This document shows, piece after piece, positions 33,080 through 35,481 of a DNA stretch of 35,481 nt. Both the position numbers and the translations under genes were made by a program. This DNA comes from Clostridia bacterium (GTDB lineage: Bacteria; Bacillota; Clostridia; Christensenellales; Borkfalkiaceae), in the NCBI GenBank assembly GCA_017462985.1, contig JAFTQB010000018.1:1-35481 (forward strand), read 5' to 3'. Every line of letters starts with the position of its first letter. Position 1 is the first letter of the stretch. The notes under the pieces were generated by a model. It searched no databases. It had not been told where the DNA came from and worked only from the letters and a program-made list of their open reading frames with translations.

Positions 33080-33111
33080 AAAAAAAGGAACGACGTCATT
33101 TTTCGTCGTTC
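33080..33111 (-). terminator. Intrinsic terminator overlapping the end of the VTT gene
   Basis: Minus strand GAACGACG (33111-33104), an 8-base loop holding the stop codon, CGTCGTTC (33095-33088), then CTTTTTTTT. It separates the VTT gene from the decarboxylase promoter. Confidence 0.88.
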
Positions 33112-34067
33112 TTTTGGGCTTTATTTTCTCTTTTTTTCGCCCGTTTTTGCTTTCTTTCCATTTTTTTTGCCGCCAACCAATCGTTAATTTTATCGATATT
33201 TTTATATAAAATAACAAATAAAACCAAAAGAACGGCAAAAAGCACCGCCCAAGTCAATAACCCCCACCATTCGTTGATCGGAATAATTTCAACGGAAAAA
33301 CAAGTGGTAAAAATACTAATAATCCTCGAAACAACGATCATAGCGGAAAAATATCCCGTAGACATCGTTGACAGCCCAGCAACGAAGCAAAGCACGTCGT
33401 CGGGAAAAAGCGGCAAAATAAACATCATCGTTAAAATAAGATTATCTTTTCCTTTGATCTTTTTCAACCATTTTTTCAGTTCTTCTTCGCCAACCAGCCA
33501 CGCAACCGCTTTGTAGCCGAGATTCCTGCCGACAAAAAATCCCACGAATGAACCCGCCAATATCCCGATCAAGCTAAATATCGCCGTTTTTAACGGTCCG
33601 AACAGCGCCAAGCCCGCAAGCGTACTGACAATGCTGGGAATAGGCAACAGCACCACCTGTAAAAACTGTAACAGAATATATAAAATGGGCATCCAAGCGC
33701 CCGTTTGCTCTAAAAATTTTTGGTAAAGTTCAGGACTTTGAAAAATAAAAAGCAGATCGGTTTTGACAATGATAAATAATACGACCAAAAAAAATAAAAG
33801 TAAAATGAAAGCGGAAAGAAACGTTTTATACCAAGTTTTCTTTTCCTTGACCAAAAACACAATCCCTACGCAAAGCGCCGCGAGCGTAATAAAAATAGCA
33901 AGCAACAGTATCCACCATGCGTTTTGCGCAATAAAGCCTTCTCGAAAAGATTGTACGGTGAGAATCTCAAAGACGATACATGCCGCGGAAAGTAAAAAAA
34001 GAACGAGAAGCGCTATATAGAAGCTTCCCGATTTCTTTCCGTTTTGTTTTTGAGTTCCCTTGCCCAT
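33096..34067 (-). CDS. VTT/TVP38-TMEM64 family membrane protein
   Basis: Integral membrane protein of 323 residues with two N-terminal helices (about 14-35 and 47-70), a further helix near 85-107, and the VTT (SNARE-associated/DedA-like) domain from about 140 to 290. The conserved core reads GLALFGPLKTAIFSLIGILAGSFVGFFVGRNLG and FPDDVLCFVAGLSTMS. The C-terminus is a highly basic cytoplasmic tail of Lys and Arg. Some relatives are lipid flippases or scramblases; the substrate here cannot be told. GGGAG lies before the ATG. Likely monocistronic, with its own terminator. Confidence 0.88.
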   Translation of the reverse strand: MGKGTQKQNGKKSGSFYIALLVLFLLSAACIVFEILTVQSFREGFIAQNAWWILLLAIFITLAALCVGIVFLVKEKKTWYKTFLSAFILLLFFLVVLFIIVKTDLLFIFQSPELYQKFLEQTGAWMPILYILLQFLQVVLLPIPSIVSTLAGLALFGPLKTAIFSLIGILAGSFVGFFVGRNLGYKAVAWLVGEEELKKWLKKIKGKDNLILTMMFILPLFPDDVLCFVAGLSTMSTGYFSAMIVVSRIISIFTTCFSVEIIPINEWWGLLTWAVLFAVLLVLFVILYKNIDKINDWLAAKKMERKQKRAKKRENKAQKNDEK

Positions 34068-34148
34068 TTTATCGCTCCCATTTTTCTATTATATATAATA
34101 TGGGAAAAATGTGTTGATTTTATGAGTTTTCTGCGAAAAAAAGGAAAA

Positions 34149-34640
34149 TTATTCTAACGCTTCGTCCGTTTCAACGGGCAGCGTTTTTCTAAGCTCGACG
34201 ATCGCCCCGCGCGCCAATTCGTCGCAACGGTTATTTAGTTCGTTATCCGCATGCCCTGCCACTTTATGAAAAGTTACTTCGTGCGTTTTGGTGAGAGCAT
34301 AAAGTTCCTCCCAAAGATCGGCGTTGAGTACAGGCTTATTATCCGCTTTTTTCCAACCGCTTTTTTTCCAAGCGTAGATCCAACCGTTGATAAATGCGTT
34401 CACCGTATACGCCGAATCGCTATATATATCCACCTTACACGGATATTTCAAGCGTTTTAAGCCCGTAATTACCGCCAAAACCTCCATACGGTTATTCGTC
34501 GTGTTTTCTTCCGCGCCCGAATATTCCAAGCGATGCTCGCCGTAAATGAGAATCCCGCCAAAGCCGCCTGGCCCCGGATTTCCCGAACACGCTCCGTCGG
34601 TATAAAGAATTACTTGTTTTTTTTCGTTGATTTCTTGCAT
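34149..34640 (-). CDS. rnhA: Ribonuclease HI
   Basis: Endonuclease that cuts the RNA strand of RNA-DNA hybrids, removing primers and R-loops. The catalytic DEDD set is Asp15 (YTDGACSG), Glu53 (NNRMEV), Asp75 (YSDSAY) and Asp140 (NRCDELA), with the helper His130 (GHADNELN). The handle region contains WKKSGWKKADNKPV. The protein has 163 residues with no N-terminal hybrid-binding domain. No Shine-Dalgarno sequence is evident before the ATG at 34640. It is divergent from tRNA-Trp, with the shared upstream region of about 97 bases. Confidence 0.95.
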   Translation of the reverse strand: MQEINEKKQVILYTDGACSGNPGPGGFGGILIYGEHRLEYSGAEENTTNNRMEVLAVITGLKRLKYPCKVDIYSDSAYTVNAFINGWIYAWKKSGWKKADNKPVLNADLWEELYALTKTHEVTFHKVAGHADNELNNRCDELARGAIVELRKTLPVETDEALE

Positions 34641-34695
34641 AATGACCGTAAATTGATAAAAGTTGAAAAATCCCTGAATTTTGCCGAAAAAACAA

Positions 34696-34724
34696 TTGAC
34701 AAAAAAGTTTTTTTGTTATATAAT
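34696..34724 (+). promoter_or_regulatory. Consensus promoter of tRNA-Trp
   Basis: Perfect TTGACA (34696-34701) and TATAAT (34719-34724) with a 17-base spacer, ending 13 bases before the tRNA. This is the strongest promoter in the window. Confidence 0.93.
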
Positions 34725-34737
34725 AGCCTCGTTGTTT

Positions 34738-34812
34738 AGGGGAGTGGCTCAACGGTAGAGTAGCGGTCTCCAAAACCGTAGGTTGCGTGTTCGAATCGCG
34801 TCTCCCCTGCCA
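34738..34812 (+). tRNA. trnW: tRNA-Trp (anticodon CCA)
   Basis: All four arms can be drawn: acceptor AGGGGAG (34738-34744) with CTCCCCT (34802-34808), D stem GCTC/GAGT, anticodon stem GCGGT/ACCGT with loop CTCCAAA (anticodon CCA), and T stem GCGTG/CGCGT around TTCGAAT. The discriminator is G and the 3' CCA is encoded (34810-34812). It is the only gene on the plus strand. It has its own promoter and terminator. Confidence 0.95.
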
Positions 34813-34844
34813 ACGCCAATCGCAAAAGCGGTTGGCGTTTTCTT
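34812..34844 (+). terminator. Intrinsic terminator of tRNA-Trp
   Basis: AACGCCAA-T-CGC, AAAA loop, GCG-G-TTGGCGTT (34812-34839), then a T-rich run. It begins at the last base of the encoded CCA. Confidence 0.9.
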
Positions 34845-34857
34845 TTGTTCAGCACAA

Positions 34858-34920
34858 GGTAGCGTAGCGTTTCCCACCAAAACCACAGCTTGCGTGTTCG
34901 AATCGCGTCTCCCCTGCCAA
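34858..34920 (+). pseudogene. Decayed tandem copy of the 3' part of tRNA-Trp
   Basis: From the D loop on, this stretch parallels tRNA-Trp. A block of 31 bases (34890-34920) is identical to 34783-34813, covering the T arm, the 3' acceptor strand and CCA. The anticodon region is rearranged (its stem no longer pairs, and there is a net gain of 3 bases), and the 5' acceptor strand and promoter are missing. It cannot fold as a tRNA. Confidence 0.85.
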
Positions 34921-34951
34921 ATCCAATCGCAAAAGCGGTTGGATTTTTCTT
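34919..34951 (+). terminator. Second copy of the tRNA-Trp terminator
   Basis: AAATCCAA-T-CGC, AAAA loop, GCG-G-TTGGATTT (34919-34946), then T-rich sequence. Relative to the first copy, two base pairs of the stem differ and both remain paired. Confidence 0.85.
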
Positions 34952-34978
34952 TTGTATGTTTCGATTTCGATAAAAAAG

Positions 34979-35027
34979 AACTCCTAAATAAAATTATAGC
35001 ATAAAAGAAATAATTTTACAAGGAGTT
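34979..35027. terminator. AT-rich two-part hairpin, possible bidirectional terminator
   Basis: AACTCCT (34979-34985) pairs with AGGAGTT (35021-35027), and inside it AAAATTAT (34990-34997) pairs with ATAATTTT (35010-35017). T-rich runs follow on both strands. It lies between the convergent hydrolase gene and the tRNA locus. The next 144 bases (35028-35171) show no gene I can support. Confidence 0.5.
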
Positions 35028-35171
35028 TTTACTATATCAAAAAAATTAAAAGGAAATTATCTTCCGAAAATTCCTTTGGGAATATCTGCGATGATGTGCC
35101 TTATAACGAGTCCTTTATTCATTGTTGCAGCACAAAAAATGGAAATGCCCAATAACAAATTTTCTTCATCT

Positions 35172-35481
35172 CTATTCTTTTGCAAGTTCTTCAGTGATCG
35201 CATTCCAAACGATATCCTCGCACCAAAAATGTCCTTTATCCGTTACGATCAGCCTACAACGGTCTTTCGCTCCCGCGCATTCAAAGACCTTTTCCACCGT
35301 TTGAAACCCGCGTTTTACCCCTTCGATCTTAAAGCCCGTATCGTATTTACCTGCAATCACTATGAGCCGTCGCGGGGCGATCAAGCACGAAAGATCTTGC
35401 ATATCGAAAAACCGATACGCTTGCGGAATATAATTACACGAGCAATGATAATATTTCAAAATAGATTCGTCGTAGGTACAA
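35172..35481 (-). CDS. Alpha/beta hydrolase (esterase-like), C-terminal part; 5' end outside window
   Basis: The frame is open to the right edge, so only the last 103 residues are seen. They show the end of an alpha/beta hydrolase: LIAPRRLIVIAGKYDTGF carries the expected catalytic Asp region, and VTDKGHFWCEDIVW carries the expected catalytic His. The preceding CNYIPQAYRFFDMQDL block is like bacterial hydrolases related to acetyl-xylan esterase or dienelactone hydrolase. Substrate unknown. A TTG at 35459 could be mistaken for a start, but the homologous region continues upstream of it. It is convergent with tRNA-Trp. Confidence 0.8.
   Translation of the reverse strand, partial: CTYDESILKYYHCSCNYIPQAYRFFDMQDLSCLIAPRRLIVIAGKYDTGFKIEGVKRGFQTVEKVFECAGAKDRCRLIVTDKGHFWCEDIVWNAITEELAKE

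Noticed and set aside
34068..34110. AT-rich inverted repeat CATTTTTC...GAAAAATG upstream of the VTT gene
   Set aside because: Imperfect and low complexity; it may hold the promoter (TATAAT) but no -35 or operator could be supported.
35057..35122. 21-codon minus-strand frame (MNKGLVIRHIIADIPKGIFGR) after the hydrolase gene
   Set aside because: No ribosome binding site, no family recognised, and the frame is open upstream into the hydrolase gene, so the ATG is arbitrary. Conservation would be needed to revive it.

Overview
The window is about 35 kb of chromosome from a spore-forming Firmicute, most likely a member of Clostridia. This rests on the complete spoIIIAA-AH operon, spoIVB, a gerW/ytfJ homologue, the IspH-ribosomal S1 fusion, AGGAGG-type ribosome binding sites and near-consensus SigA promoters (TTGATT/TTGACA, 17 bp, TATAAT). 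No closer taxon can be supported. No CRISPR array, rRNA, insertion sequence or phage gene was seen. Every protein gene reads on the minus strand; the only plus-strand product is tRNA-Trp near the right end.

Layout from right to left, the direction of transcription: (a) 34.7-35.5 kb: the 3' part of an alpha/beta hydrolase gene, and tRNA-Trp with its own promoter and terminator, followed by a decayed tandem copy of the tRNA 3' part plus terminator. (b) 33.1-34.6 kb: rnhA and a VTT/TVP38-type membrane protein. (c) 28.1-33.0 kb: a five-gene biotin-dependent, sodium-translocating decarboxylase operon with two different carboxyltransferases, an OadG-like anchor, a biotin carrier and the OadB-type pump. 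(d) 22.7-27.9 kb: a BaiN/HI0933-type flavoprotein, an AroH-Cmk fusion, plsC and ispH-S1. (e) 20.8-22.6 kb: htpG. (f) 16.2-20.7 kb: spoIIIAA-AH. (g) 6.9-16.1 kb: yqhY-nusB, folD, ispA, dxs, tlyA, nadK, argR, recN, spoIVB. This matches the Bacillus subtilis order except that accBC, xseAB and spo0A are missing from their usual places. (h) 4.2-6.8 kb: a DacF-type carboxypeptidase and lysA. (i) 1-4.1 kb: a site-2 protease, scpA, scpB, a DUF2953-like gene, gerW and a second carboxypeptidase that runs off the left edge.

Functional themes are sporulation (the SpoIIIA channel, SpoIVB signalling protease, GerW, DacF-like PBPs), isoprenoid supply (IspA, Dxs, IspH), chromosome maintenance (ScpAB, RecN, RNase HI) and sodium-coupled carboxyl-group metabolism.

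The most unusual signals are small palindromes and duplications. A 34-35 bp palindrome family occurs once between spoIVB and dacF and once in frame inside the flavoprotein gene. A different palindrome lies in the in-frame junction that joins YqhY to NusB. A perfect 16-bp-stem hairpin is flanked by direct repeats after the decarboxylase operon. The tRNA-Trp duplication has a terminator whose stem carries compensated base changes. Other points of interest are a terminator that contains a start codon, two candidate leaderless transcripts, and a decarboxylase operon that looks like a transcarboxylase joined to a sodium pump.
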